From positions 1 to 12,658 of the forward strand of contig JALHOI010000037.1 of the NCBI GenBank assembly GCA_022843085.1: 12,658 bases of DNA, in the 5' to 3' direction. Positions 1-5,799 of this stretch are shown one piece after another. The notes beneath the pieces were generated by a model that saw only the letters and a list, made by a program, of their open reading frames with translations, searched no databases and was not told the origin of the DNA. Every line of letters begins with the position of its first letter. Position 1 is the stretch's first letter. The position numbers and the translations under genes were made by a program. The stretch is from Pseudobdellovibrionaceae bacterium. GTDB taxonomy: Bacteria; Bdellovibrionota; Bdellovibrionia; Bdellovibrionales; JAMPXM01.

Positions 1-18
1 TTTTCTGGAACAAGGCCC

Positions 19-438
19 GTGCGGCGCTTTCTTATTGCCCAGGTTGTTTGCATCGTTCTGCTCGCGGTCGCTGTTTCCTTATTCCGCGGTCGCATCGGGT
101 TTATCGCAGTGATTTTCGGCGGCGGAGTTTCGATGTTGAATTCGATTGGAACGGCCTTAGCTTGGCCCTTGATTCTTGAGAAAAAAGACATTGCTTTGGC
201 ACTGAGTATCATTGTATCCAAGTTCGCATTGTCGCTAGGGGTTTTCTACTGGCTGACGCTTCCTTCATCGGTTGCATCGGTCGATAGCTTTTTGCGAGCT
301 TGGTTCGGAGATCACGCTGAGGCTCTGCCGCTCACATTCAGCTCGGACACGGAGATACTGGTCGCGTTCGCCCTCGGGCTCGCCTCGGTGGTTCCAGCTG
401 CTCTTGTCGTAGCCGGCAGAGACCTTTGGTCAGACTGA
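19..438 (+). CDS. atpI: ATP synthase protein I (AtpI-like), membrane protein
   Basis: Small hydrophobic protein of 139 residues with about four predicted membrane segments (roughly residues 4-21, 25-49, 57-80 and 110-133). Known role of the family: AtpI is an accessory protein encoded at the head of atp operons, linked to c-ring assembly or Mg2+ supply, and not part of the finished enzyme. The N-terminal RRFLIAQ and the glycine-rich turn IFGGGVSMLNS around residues 33-43 fit the ATP-synt_I family, and the position directly before atpB and atpE supports the call. The GTG start at 19 has a possible AAGG at 12-15, which is very close. The frame is open to base 1, so a start just outside the window cannot be excluded. 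Sequence similarity in this family is weak, so the name rests largely on context. Confidence 0.72.
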   Translation: MRRFLIAQVVCIVLLAVAVSLFRGRIGFIAVIFGGGVSMLNSIGTALAWPLILEKKDIALALSIIVSKFALSLGVFYWLTLPSSVASVDSFLRAWFGDHAEALPLTFSSDTEILVAFALGLASVVPAALVVAGRDLWSD

Positions 439-478
439 AATCAGCCCGAAATTGGGCCGAAATTGGGCTGACAGTCTG
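431..478 (+). promoter_or_regulatory. Long inverted repeat straddling the atpI stop codon
   Basis: CAGACTG (431-437) pairs with CAGTCTG (472-478), and TCAGCCC (441-447) pairs with GGGCTGA (465-471). This gives 14 base pairs interrupted only by a three-base AAA bulge. The first arm contains the atpI stop TGA (436-438). No T-run follows, so it is not a classical intrinsic terminator. An mRNA-processing or attenuation element separating atpI from atpB/atpE is an inference. Confidence 0.6.
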
Positions 479-599
479 GGCCGACAGTCAGATAAATGTC
501 GGCAGGAGTTGTCGGCAGGAGTTTTCGACAGTCGAAATCGACCGTCGAACTCTTTGAAAAAACTCTTTGAATTGAATCTCTGAATAGACTCTTTGAGAA
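446..599 (+). repeat. Mosaic of 11- to 13-bp tandem duplications in the atpI-atpB gap
   Basis: The 174-base gap between atpI and atpB holds no gene. It consists of successive short duplications with different units. CCGAAATTGGG occurs at 446 and 457. GGGCTGACAGTCT at 465 is followed by GGGCCGACAGTCA at 478. TGTCGGCAGGAGT occurs exactly twice (497, 510). TTCGACAGTCGAA at 524 is followed by ATCGACCGTCGAA at 537. Four degenerate copies of AACTCTTTGAAAA start at 548, 561, 574 and 587. All but the first set have a period of 13. A second hairpin can form between GCCGACA (480-486) and TGTCGGC (497-503). The last unit ends just before the atpB start at 613 and includes a GAGAAGG (595-601) that may act as its ribosome binding site. 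Confidence 0.85.
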
Positions 600-612
600 G
601 GTAGACGAAGAC

Positions 613-1305
613 GTGGCCAAAAGTTACTTCACATGGTTTGACTCAGTCGGGGTTCCTTATGAGTACACATACGTCGCAGCAAATGTGACGGTGACGGTGC
701 TTCTTGTTGGTTTCGCAGTTGCCGCTCGAGCGGCCTTAGGTTCAGGTGAAAAAGCAAGCGTGCCCGCAGGAAACTTCGGTATTAAGGGCGTTTGCGAATC
801 GGTCGTGGAATTTGTCGATGGCCTTGTCAGTGGAGCACTCGGATCAGGCACCCGAAAATATGTGCCGCTTTTCGGCTCGATATTCTTCTTCGTCATTATG
901 AATAATTTGTTCGGCTTATTGCCGGGCATGACGGCCGCAACTGGCAATATCAACACAGCGCTCGCGATCGGTGCGTTTTCGTTCTTGGTTTACAACTATA
1001 TGGGTCTGAAACATGGCGGCTGGCATTACCTGGCGCATTTCGCAGGGCCTGTTTGGTGGCTCGCGTGGTTGATGATCCCGATTGAGATTATCTCACACGT
1101 CATTCGCCCGTTCTCACTCGGCATTCGGTTGTCTGTGAATATGACGGCGGATCACACGATCCTCGGCACTTTCATCGACCTGACGAAGGTTGTTATTCCA
1201 GTAGTCTTTTACGGTCTCGGAACCTTCGTATCCTTCATTCAGGCTCTGGTTTTCACGATGCTCTCGATGGTGTACGTAGCAATGGCGACGGCCGACGACC
1301 ATTAG
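613..1305 (+). CDS. atpB: F-type ATP synthase subunit a (Fo sector)
   Basis: Subunit a forms the two proton half-channels beside the c-ring in the inner membrane. The 230-residue protein (E. coli: 271) has hydrophobic helices near residues 21-42, 83-106 and 112-132 and a long C-terminal hydrophobic half. The diagnostic motif SLGIRLSVNM places the essential arginine at R172 (E. coli R210), and Q210 in FIQALVF matches E. coli Q252. H181 occupies the position of E. coli E219. The position of E. coli H245, which usually carries an acidic partner when the first site is His, is G203. The start is GTG at 613 with GAGAAGG at 595-601. It sits between atpI and atpE; b, delta, alpha, gamma, beta and epsilon genes are absent from the window. 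Confidence 0.97.
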   Translation: MAKSYFTWFDSVGVPYEYTYVAANVTVTVLLVGFAVAARAALGSGEKASVPAGNFGIKGVCESVVEFVDGLVSGALGSGTRKYVPLFGSIFFFVIMNNLFGLLPGMTAATGNINTALAIGAFSFLVYNYMGLKHGGWHYLAHFAGPVWWLAWLMIPIEIISHVIRPFSLGIRLSVNMTADHTILGTFIDLTKVVIPVVFYGLGTFVSFIQALVFTMLSMVYVAMATADDH

Positions 1306-1396
1306 GGTCATGATTTAAATTTAGAAGTTTAGAAAATCGGTTGTGAAAGTCGGCTTCCCCACATCGGTGGATGATTAGGCGGACATAACCATAACG

Positions 1397-1410
1397 GCGG
1401 AAAACTCCGC
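1397..1410 (+). promoter_or_regulatory. Small hairpin upstream of the atpE ribosome binding site
   Basis: GCGGA (1397-1401) and TCCGC (1406-1410) form a five-pair stem with an AAAC loop. It lies six bases before the strong Shine-Dalgarno AAAGGA (1416-1421), which is seven bases from the atpE GTG. The c subunit is needed in many copies, and leader structures that tune atpE translation are known in E. coli; that this hairpin does so is inference. The rest of the 123-base atpB-atpE gap has an 8-bp tandem TTTAGAA repeat (1320, 1328) and no gene. Confidence 0.4.
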
Positions 1411-1428
1411 ACTACAAAGGATCACACA

Positions 1429-1800
1429 GTGAAGAATCTCGTCATGTTCGTGACAGCTCTATTGGCTACTTCATCGGCTTTCGCGCAGGAAGCAGCGACT
1501 GCAGCGGCATCTGTGGCAGGAACGTCAGTTGCTGCTGGTGCGGTTGGAAGCACAATTGGCCTCGCAGTTCTTGGTATCAGCATCATGATGGGTCTCGCAG
1601 TTCTAGGCGGAGCTCTCGGTCAGTCGAACGCTGCAAACGCAGCCCTCGAGGGTATCGCGCGCAATCCATCAGCGGCTAAAGAGATTCGGGGTTCGCTTGT
1701 TCTTGCGCTTGCACTGATGGAATCGCTCGTTCTCTTCGCGTTTCTGATCGCGATTCTTTTGCAAGGTCCAATCGGCACAGCGATCAGCACAGTAAAATAA
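1429..1800 (+). CDS. atpE: F-type ATP synthase subunit c with N-terminal leader
   Basis: Subunit c forms the rotating proteolipid ring of Fo. The 123-residue product is longer than the usual 75-90 because of an N-terminal stretch resembling a signal peptide (hydrophobic residues 3-16, then SSAFAQ and alanine-rich sequence to about 38). The hairpin core follows: helix 1 about 41-68, the conserved polar loop with R78-N79-P80, and helix 2 about 88-112 carrying the ion-binding glutamate E98 in ALMES. Q65 in helix 1 and S99 after the glutamate match two ligands used by Na+-type rings, but L100 and F103 replace the Thr and Tyr of the Ilyobacter type, so H+ use is more likely. GTG start with AAAGGA seven bases upstream. 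The stop TAA lies inside a 12-bp repeat. Last atp gene in the window. Confidence 0.95.
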   Translation: MKNLVMFVTALLATSSAFAQEAATAAASVAGTSVAAGAVGSTIGLAVLGISIMMGLAVLGGALGQSNAANAALEGIARNPSAAKEIRGSLVLALALMESLVLFAFLIAILLQGPIGTAISTVK

Positions 1801-1848
1801 CCGATAAAATAACCGATAAAATAATCGACAACTTTATCGACACGGCGA
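1789..1848 (+). repeat. 12-bp repeat units spanning the atpE stop
   Basis: The last atpE codons (1789-1800, ACAGTAAAATAA) are followed by two exact copies of CCGATAAAATAA (1801, 1813). Two more diverged units then begin TCGACA (1825, 1837), all at a period of 12. Because the period is a multiple of three, the duplicated TAA recurs in frame at 1798, 1810 and 1822, giving three consecutive in-frame stops. Beyond it, ACGGCGATG is repeated at 1842 and 1862. The stretch from 1849 to 1907 shows no gene. Confidence 0.8.
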
Positions 1849-1907
1849 TGAGTTAACGACGACGGCGATGTGAAGCTTAGTTCGCCGCAGTCAAACTGCC
1901 GCATCGT

Positions 1908-1959
1908 TGATCAAAAGCTCAAAGCCACTCCGAACGGAGTGGCTTTTAAATTTTGATCA
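1908..1959. terminator. Bidirectional Rho-independent terminator between atpE and uvrA
   Basis: AAAGCCACTCCG (1921-1932) and CGGAGTGGCTTT (1935-1946) form a perfect 12-pair stem. An outer arm TGATCAAAA (1908-1916) pairs with TTTTGATCA (1951-1959) across a 4x4 internal loop. T-rich sequence follows the inner stem on the + strand, and the symmetry lets it serve the - strand too. It lies 108 bases after the atpE stop and 60 bases after the uvrA stop, where two convergent transcripts must end. A weaker six-pair stem, CAGCCT/AGGCTG (1985-1999), lies closer to uvrA. Confidence 0.88.
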
Positions 1960-2018
1960 GATTCGGTTTGGCCGCGTGACGCCGCAGCCTTCTAGGCTGG
2001 CTGCTCGAAGTACAAGCG

Positions 2019-4823
2019 TCAGCTTGCCGGTATCGCGGCGAGAGCTTCAGCAAGATACTTTGCTGTTTCGCTTCGCTTCGACTTTGCGACCACTTCAGGA
2101 GTCCCTTGCGCCACGATTTCGCCGCCTTTGCGGCCACCGTCAGGGCCAAGATCAATGACGTGGTCTGATGCTTTCACGACATCCATGTTGTGCTCGATGA
2201 CAAGCACCGTGTTCCCTTGAACGACAAGATCCTGAAGTAGTTCGATCAGCTTTGCGACGTCGTGAAAGTGAAGGCCGGTCGTCGGCTCATCAAGTATGTA
2301 GAGTGTCTTTCCCGTGCCCCGCTTTGAAAGCTCTTTCGAAAGCTTAACCCGCTGTGCCTCACCCCCGCTAAGAGTGGTCGAGCTCTGCCCGAGCGACAAA
2401 TACTCAAGACCAACCCGGTCAAGCGTCTGAATTTTCCGATAAATGTTTTGATGGTTCTCAAAGAACGGCAGTGCCTCTGCAACAGTCATCTCAAGTACGT
2501 CGGCAATACTTTTACCTTTGTAATGAATCGCCATTGTTTCTTTGTTGTAGCGTCGGCCGCGACAAGCGTCGCAGCCGACAAAGACGTCAGACAAAAAATG
2601 CATTTCGACTTTAATCTGTCCGCCGCCTTGGCATGCTTCGCAGCGCCCGCCTTTGACGTTGAAACTAAAACGGCCTGGTGCATAGCCTCGAACTTTTGAA
2701 TCCGGAAGCGAGGCGAACAGATCGCGCACGAGTGGGAAAAGACCTACATAGGTAGCGGGTGTCGACCTCGGTGTGCGGCCAATCGGGTTCTGGTTGATGT
2801 CGATGACTTTATCGAGATGCTGAAGTCCCTTTACCCCGTCGCAGTCCGAGATTGTCCAGTTCGTGCGGAAAAAATGATTCGACAGAGATCGATACAGAGT
2901 ATCCATCACGATCGTTGACTTGCCTGAGCCCGAGACTCCGGTCACTGAAGTGAGTGTGCCAAGGGGAATCGTCAGTGTGACGTCTTTCAGATTGTTTCCT
3001 CGCGCTCCGCTTAAAACAAGTTCGTGGCCATTGCCCTTTCGGCGGTGCTTTGGCACTGGAACCTGTTTTCGGCCACTCAGATAAGCACCGGTCATGCTGT
3101 CGACGTTTTTTGCGATATCGTCGGGTGACCCCTGCGCGATAATTTCACCACCGAGACGCCCGGCGCGGGGGCCAATATCGATGACATGGTCGGCCGTGCG
3201 GATGGTGTCTTCATCGTGCTCGACTAGAATGATCGTATTTCCCATATCGCGAAGATCGCGCAAAATCGAAAGAAGTCGCGCGTGATCCCGCGGATGAAGA
3301 CCGATTGATGGTTCGTCAAGAACGTACAAGACGCCGATGAGTGCGCTGCCGACCTGAGAAGCTAGGCGAATTCGTTGGTTTTCTCCGCCCGAAAGTGTGC
3401 GAGTCGGGCGATCAAGAGACAGGTAGCCTGCTCCGACCCGAACTAAATATTCGAGGCGTTGCTCAATTTGCTTTAGAATTTTCTCACCGATTGTCGATTG
3501 CCGAACTGTCCACTGCGCCGTTCGAATTGATTCAAGAAGTTCGGAGGTGGGAAGTGACGACAGGTCCGTGATATTTTTGCTCGCAATGAATACGCTGCGT
3601 GACTCGCGGCGCAGCCGGCTACCCTTGCAGTCGGGGCACGCCCGGATCGCGTTCATGTCGACGGCTCCGTCTGAATCTTCATCGTCGTCACTTTTTTGTT
3701 TAATGCGCTCGGCGAGACGGTACGAAACTTTCTGAGCAGCACCCAAACCTTCGCCGCCTGGTTCAAAGTACTCTATCTCTTCAATGTCGACTGTGCCTAA
3801 ACCCTTGCAGGTTGTGCAGGCACCGCGCGGGTTGTTGAACGAAAAAAAACGCGGCTCAAGCTCTGGGAATCCGAAACCGCAAACCGGACAAGCGGAATGA
3901 ATTGAAAATGTCCGGCGCGATTTTGCTGCGTGATCACTTTTTAAGTCTGAATTCGCTGAAGACTTGCGAGCTTGCTTCGCCTCTGACAACGCTGCTTCTT
4001 GAACCTCAACGGCGACATGACCTTCGGCCATCTGAATCGCTGTGTGAACGCTTTCGGCGACCCGTGTGCGAATACCTTCTTTGATCACGATCTTGTCGAT
4101 GACAACGTCGATGTCGTGAACTTTTGTTTTGACCAGCTTCTTTGCTTTGACGAGCTCGATAAATTCGCCGTCAATCTTCGCGTTGATGAAGCCCTTGCGA
4201 ATCCACTTTTGAAAGTCTTGAAAGAATTCGCCCTTTTTACCCTGAACGACCGGCGCCATAATGAAGAGCTTCGTGCCAACTGGATACTTTAGAATATCGT
4301 CGATTATTTGATCGGGCAGCTGTCCTGCCACAGGAACGCCGTGTTCAGGGCATCGTGCTTCGCCGACTCGAGCGTAAAGTAGCCGAAGATAGTCGTAGAT
4401 TTCAGTGATCGTACCCACGGTTGAGCGTGGGTTGAGACCAACAGATTTCTGGTCAATCGCGATAGCCGGCGAAAGACCGCTGATGGAATCGACATCGGGC
4501 TTCGTTAGTTTCTCAAGAAAGTTTCGAGCGTAAGTTGAGAGAGCTTCGACGTAACGACGCTGTCCCTCGGCGTAGATTGTATCGAAGGCGAGTGATGATT
4601 TCCCAGATCCGCTAAGCCCGGTGATGACAGTGATTTTGTTGCGAGGAATTTCAAGAGAGAGATTCTTCAAATTGTGCTCGCGGGCACCTTTGATGCGGAT
4701 AAAATCAAATGCACTTCGATCGGCCGCAGTTTGCGCTGCATCTTCGTCGACTGCCGCTTCTTTGGCGGCGGCCGGATTTGACTTCTTCGCGTTTGCTTTT
4801 TCAGAGGTCGGTTGAACAGCCAT
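2019..4823 (-). CDS. uvrA: UvrABC excinuclease subunit A
   Basis: UvrA is the DNA-damage sensor of nucleotide excision repair, a dimeric ABC ATPase that loads UvrB. The 934-residue product (E. coli 940) has both ATPase modules: Walker A GLSGSGKS at 69-76 and GVSGSGKS at 629-636, signature LSGGENQR at 477-484 and LSGGEAQR at 818-825, and Walker B VLDEP near 501-505 and ILDEP near 843-847. The UvrB-binding insertion is present at about 155-275. Zinc modules are intact: C312, C315, C336, C339 and C728, C731, C751, C754. Odd points are an Ala/Lys-rich N-terminal extension (1-38), a polar linker at 277-305, and only 56 residues between C339 and the CPDC at 396, where E. coli has, by my recollection, over 120. 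ATG start without a clear Shine-Dalgarno. No recognisable LexA box was seen upstream. Confidence 0.98.
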   Translation of the reverse strand: MAVQPTSEKANAKKSNPAAAKEAAVDEDAAQTAADRSAFDFIRIKGAREHNLKNLSLEIPRNKITVITGLSGSGKSSLAFDTIYAEGQRRYVEALSTYARNFLEKLTKPDVDSISGLSPAIAIDQKSVGLNPRSTVGTITEIYDYLRLLYARVGEARCPEHGVPVAGQLPDQIIDDILKYPVGTKLFIMAPVVQGKKGEFFQDFQKWIRKGFINAKIDGEFIELVKAKKLVKTKVHDIDVVIDKIVIKEGIRTRVAESVHTAIQMAEGHVAVEVQEAALSEAKQARKSSANSDLKSDHAAKSRRTFSIHSACPVCGFGFPELEPRFFSFNNPRGACTTCKGLGTVDIEEIEYFEPGGEGLGAAQKVSYRLAERIKQKSDDDEDSDGAVDMNAIRACPDCKGSRLRRESRSVFIASKNITDLSSLPTSELLESIRTAQWTVRQSTIGEKILKQIEQRLEYLVRVGAGYLSLDRPTRTLSGGENQRIRLASQVGSALIGVLYVLDEPSIGLHPRDHARLLSILRDLRDMGNTIILVEHDEDTIRTADHVIDIGPRAGRLGGEIIAQGSPDDIAKNVDSMTGAYLSGRKQVPVPKHRRKGNGHELVLSGARGNNLKDVTLTIPLGTLTSVTGVSGSGKSTIVMDTLYRSLSNHFFRTNWTISDCDGVKGLQHLDKVIDINQNPIGRTPRSTPATYVGLFPLVRDLFASLPDSKVRGYAPGRFSFNVKGGRCEACQGGGQIKVEMHFLSDVFVGCDACRGRRYNKETMAIHYKGKSIADVLEMTVAEALPFFENHQNIYRKIQTLDRVGLEYLSLGQSSTTLSGGEAQRVKLSKELSKRGTGKTLYILDEPTTGLHFHDVAKLIELLQDLVVQGNTVLVIEHNMDVVKASDHVIDLGPDGGRKGGEIVAQGTPEVVAKSKRSETAKYLAEALAAIPAS

Positions 4824-4880
4824 CGCGCCAACTTAGCAGCTTCACGGCGAATGTCATCGAGGCGCCGCGGATTTCGTTTG

Positions 4881-4956
4881 TCTAAACCCTGGCAGAATCA
4901 CCGTCGGCGCAGCGTCGAAGCCGTAACTATCGAAACCCTGAGAGCTCTAAACCCTG
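4881..4956. repeat. Three copies of an 11-bp T(C)NAAACCCTG repeat
   Basis: TCTAAACCCTG occurs at 4881 and 4946, and TCGAAACCCTG at 4930. Two copies fall inside the last codons of the unidentified secreted protein (encoding part of its QGLELSGFR tail) and one in the 103-base gap before uvrA. Copies at 4930 and 4946 flank the palindrome GAGCTC. The gap itself shows no gene or obvious promoter. Confidence 0.6.
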
Positions 4957-5640
4957 TTCAGAGGCGGGCGTTGGGGGTTCGATTTCGAATTGACGAACAG
5001 TTCTTCGAACAAAGGAAGTTATCTCAATTCGCGTCGGTGAAATCAGCCGCACAGATCCGGCGTCGCTCGGATACTCAACCTTACGATCGACAAAATTCGG
5101 GACCACAGTTCCGAGCTCGCGTAAGTTCGGTCCATCCGTCACGTAAACTTTGAAAAAACCAAAGTGAGGCCGTTTCGTACTGAGTTCGATTTCGTAGACA
5201 AGAAAGACAAGGCCTTCTTTTTCGCGCCCGCTTGCTTGGTCGATACGTCGCCAGCCTTGTTGGTTGGGCACTACGCCGTCTGCGAAGGCGTAGACTCCGG
5301 AATCACGACTTAAAACAGCGACCAAGCGATTCGCGGGGTGAACGGCAACGGCAGAAGGATTTGGTGCCGCAAAAACCGCCGGTGGGAAGTGCTTTGCTCC
5401 CTCGGTCGACTCGGCGAAATTACCGAGCACGCGAATCGTGAATGCACCCGGTGAAAATTCAAAACGGAAGGGGCTCCATTTACGATTCGTCCCTGGCGAG
5501 AGGTGGGTTGCGAAAATTGTGACATCAACGATCGAGTTACTGAACAGCGAATCGCAACGAAGCTCGGCACGAGCTTGAACGGGCGCCATCCCGAACACCA
5601 AACTTGTACCTAATACGACAAACGAAAATAAATTTTTCAT
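4927..5640 (-). CDS. Unidentified secreted or periplasmic protein
   Basis: I do not recognise this family. The open frame extends to 5751, but the ATG at 5638-5640 is chosen because GGGAGGAAC lies a few bases upstream and a clean signal peptide follows. The product is 237 residues. Residues 1-25 have a short positive start, a hydrophobic core (4-19) and an AxA site (A23-R24-A25), so Sec export and cleavage before E26 are likely. The only cysteine is C29, near the mature N terminus; it is not in a lipobox. The mature part is rich in alternating hydrophobic and aromatic residues (for example FRFEF, FFKVYV, IEITSFV), which suggests mostly beta structure, and has no membrane helix. It is preceded by the phosphomutase gene (158-base gap) and followed by uvrA, neither of which explains it. 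Confidence 0.8.
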   Translation of the reverse strand: MKNLFSFVVLGTSLVFGMAPVQARAELRCDSLFSNSIVDVTIFATHLSPGTNRKWSPFRFEFSPGAFTIRVLGNFAESTEGAKHFPPAVFAAPNPSAVAVHPANRLVAVLSRDSGVYAFADGVVPNQQGWRRIDQASGREKEGLVFLVYEIELSTKRPHFGFFKVYVTDGPNLRELGTVVPNFVDRKVEYPSDAGSVRLISPTRIEITSFVRRTVRQFEIEPPTPASEQGLELSGFR

Positions 5641-5647
5641 GTGTAAA

Positions 5648-5656
5648 GTTCCTCCC
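5648..5656 (-). promoter_or_regulatory. Strong ribosome binding site deciding the start of the secreted protein
   Basis: On the - strand GGGAGGAAC lies seven bases before the ATG at 5640. It favours this start over the in-frame start at 5751, which would put 37 residues of non-signal sequence ahead of the signal peptide. Confidence 0.8.
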
Positions 5657-5659
5657 TCA

Positions 5660-5671
5660 GAATCGCGATTC
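5660..5671. promoter_or_regulatory. 12-bp perfect palindrome GAATCGCGATTC upstream of the secreted protein gene
   Basis: Perfect dyad three bases upstream of the ribosome binding site, within the 159-base gap between the phosphomutase and the secreted protein. It could be an operator or a chance symmetry. The rest of the gap has two imperfect TTCGAA/TCGCG motifs but no gene, and I could not identify a convincing promoter. Confidence 0.3.
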
Positions 5672-5799
5672 GCAGCGAGCGCACCTTCGAACTCGCGCCG
5701 TGGTTCGCTTGCATTCGAATCGCGTGAACTCAGCCAAACGGCAAGCTGCAAGGCTTGTGCAAAGCTTGGTCAGCTACAACAAACTTACCGAAGCAACAG

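Noticed and set aside
446..599. CRISPR-like array
   Set aside because: The repeats are short, adjacent and differ from set to set. There are no constant repeats with unique spacers and no cas genes.
657..956. 99-codon open frame antisense to atpB
   Set aside because: It lies fully inside atpB, which is certain, has no recognisable domain, and overlaps as codon-bias shadows commonly do.
1907..2158. 83-codon + strand frame between atpE and uvrA
   Set aside because: It runs through the terminator and into antisense uvrA, with no ribosome binding site or protein-like composition.
4824..4926. LexA (SOS) box upstream of uvrA
   Set aside because: I looked for CTGT-N8-ACAG or a similar dyad in the gap and saw none; the relevant consensus in this lineage may differ.
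5641..5751. N-terminal extension of the secreted protein to 5751
   Set aside because: It would place 37 charged residues before a complete signal peptide, and the strong ribosome binding site belongs to the ATG at 5640.
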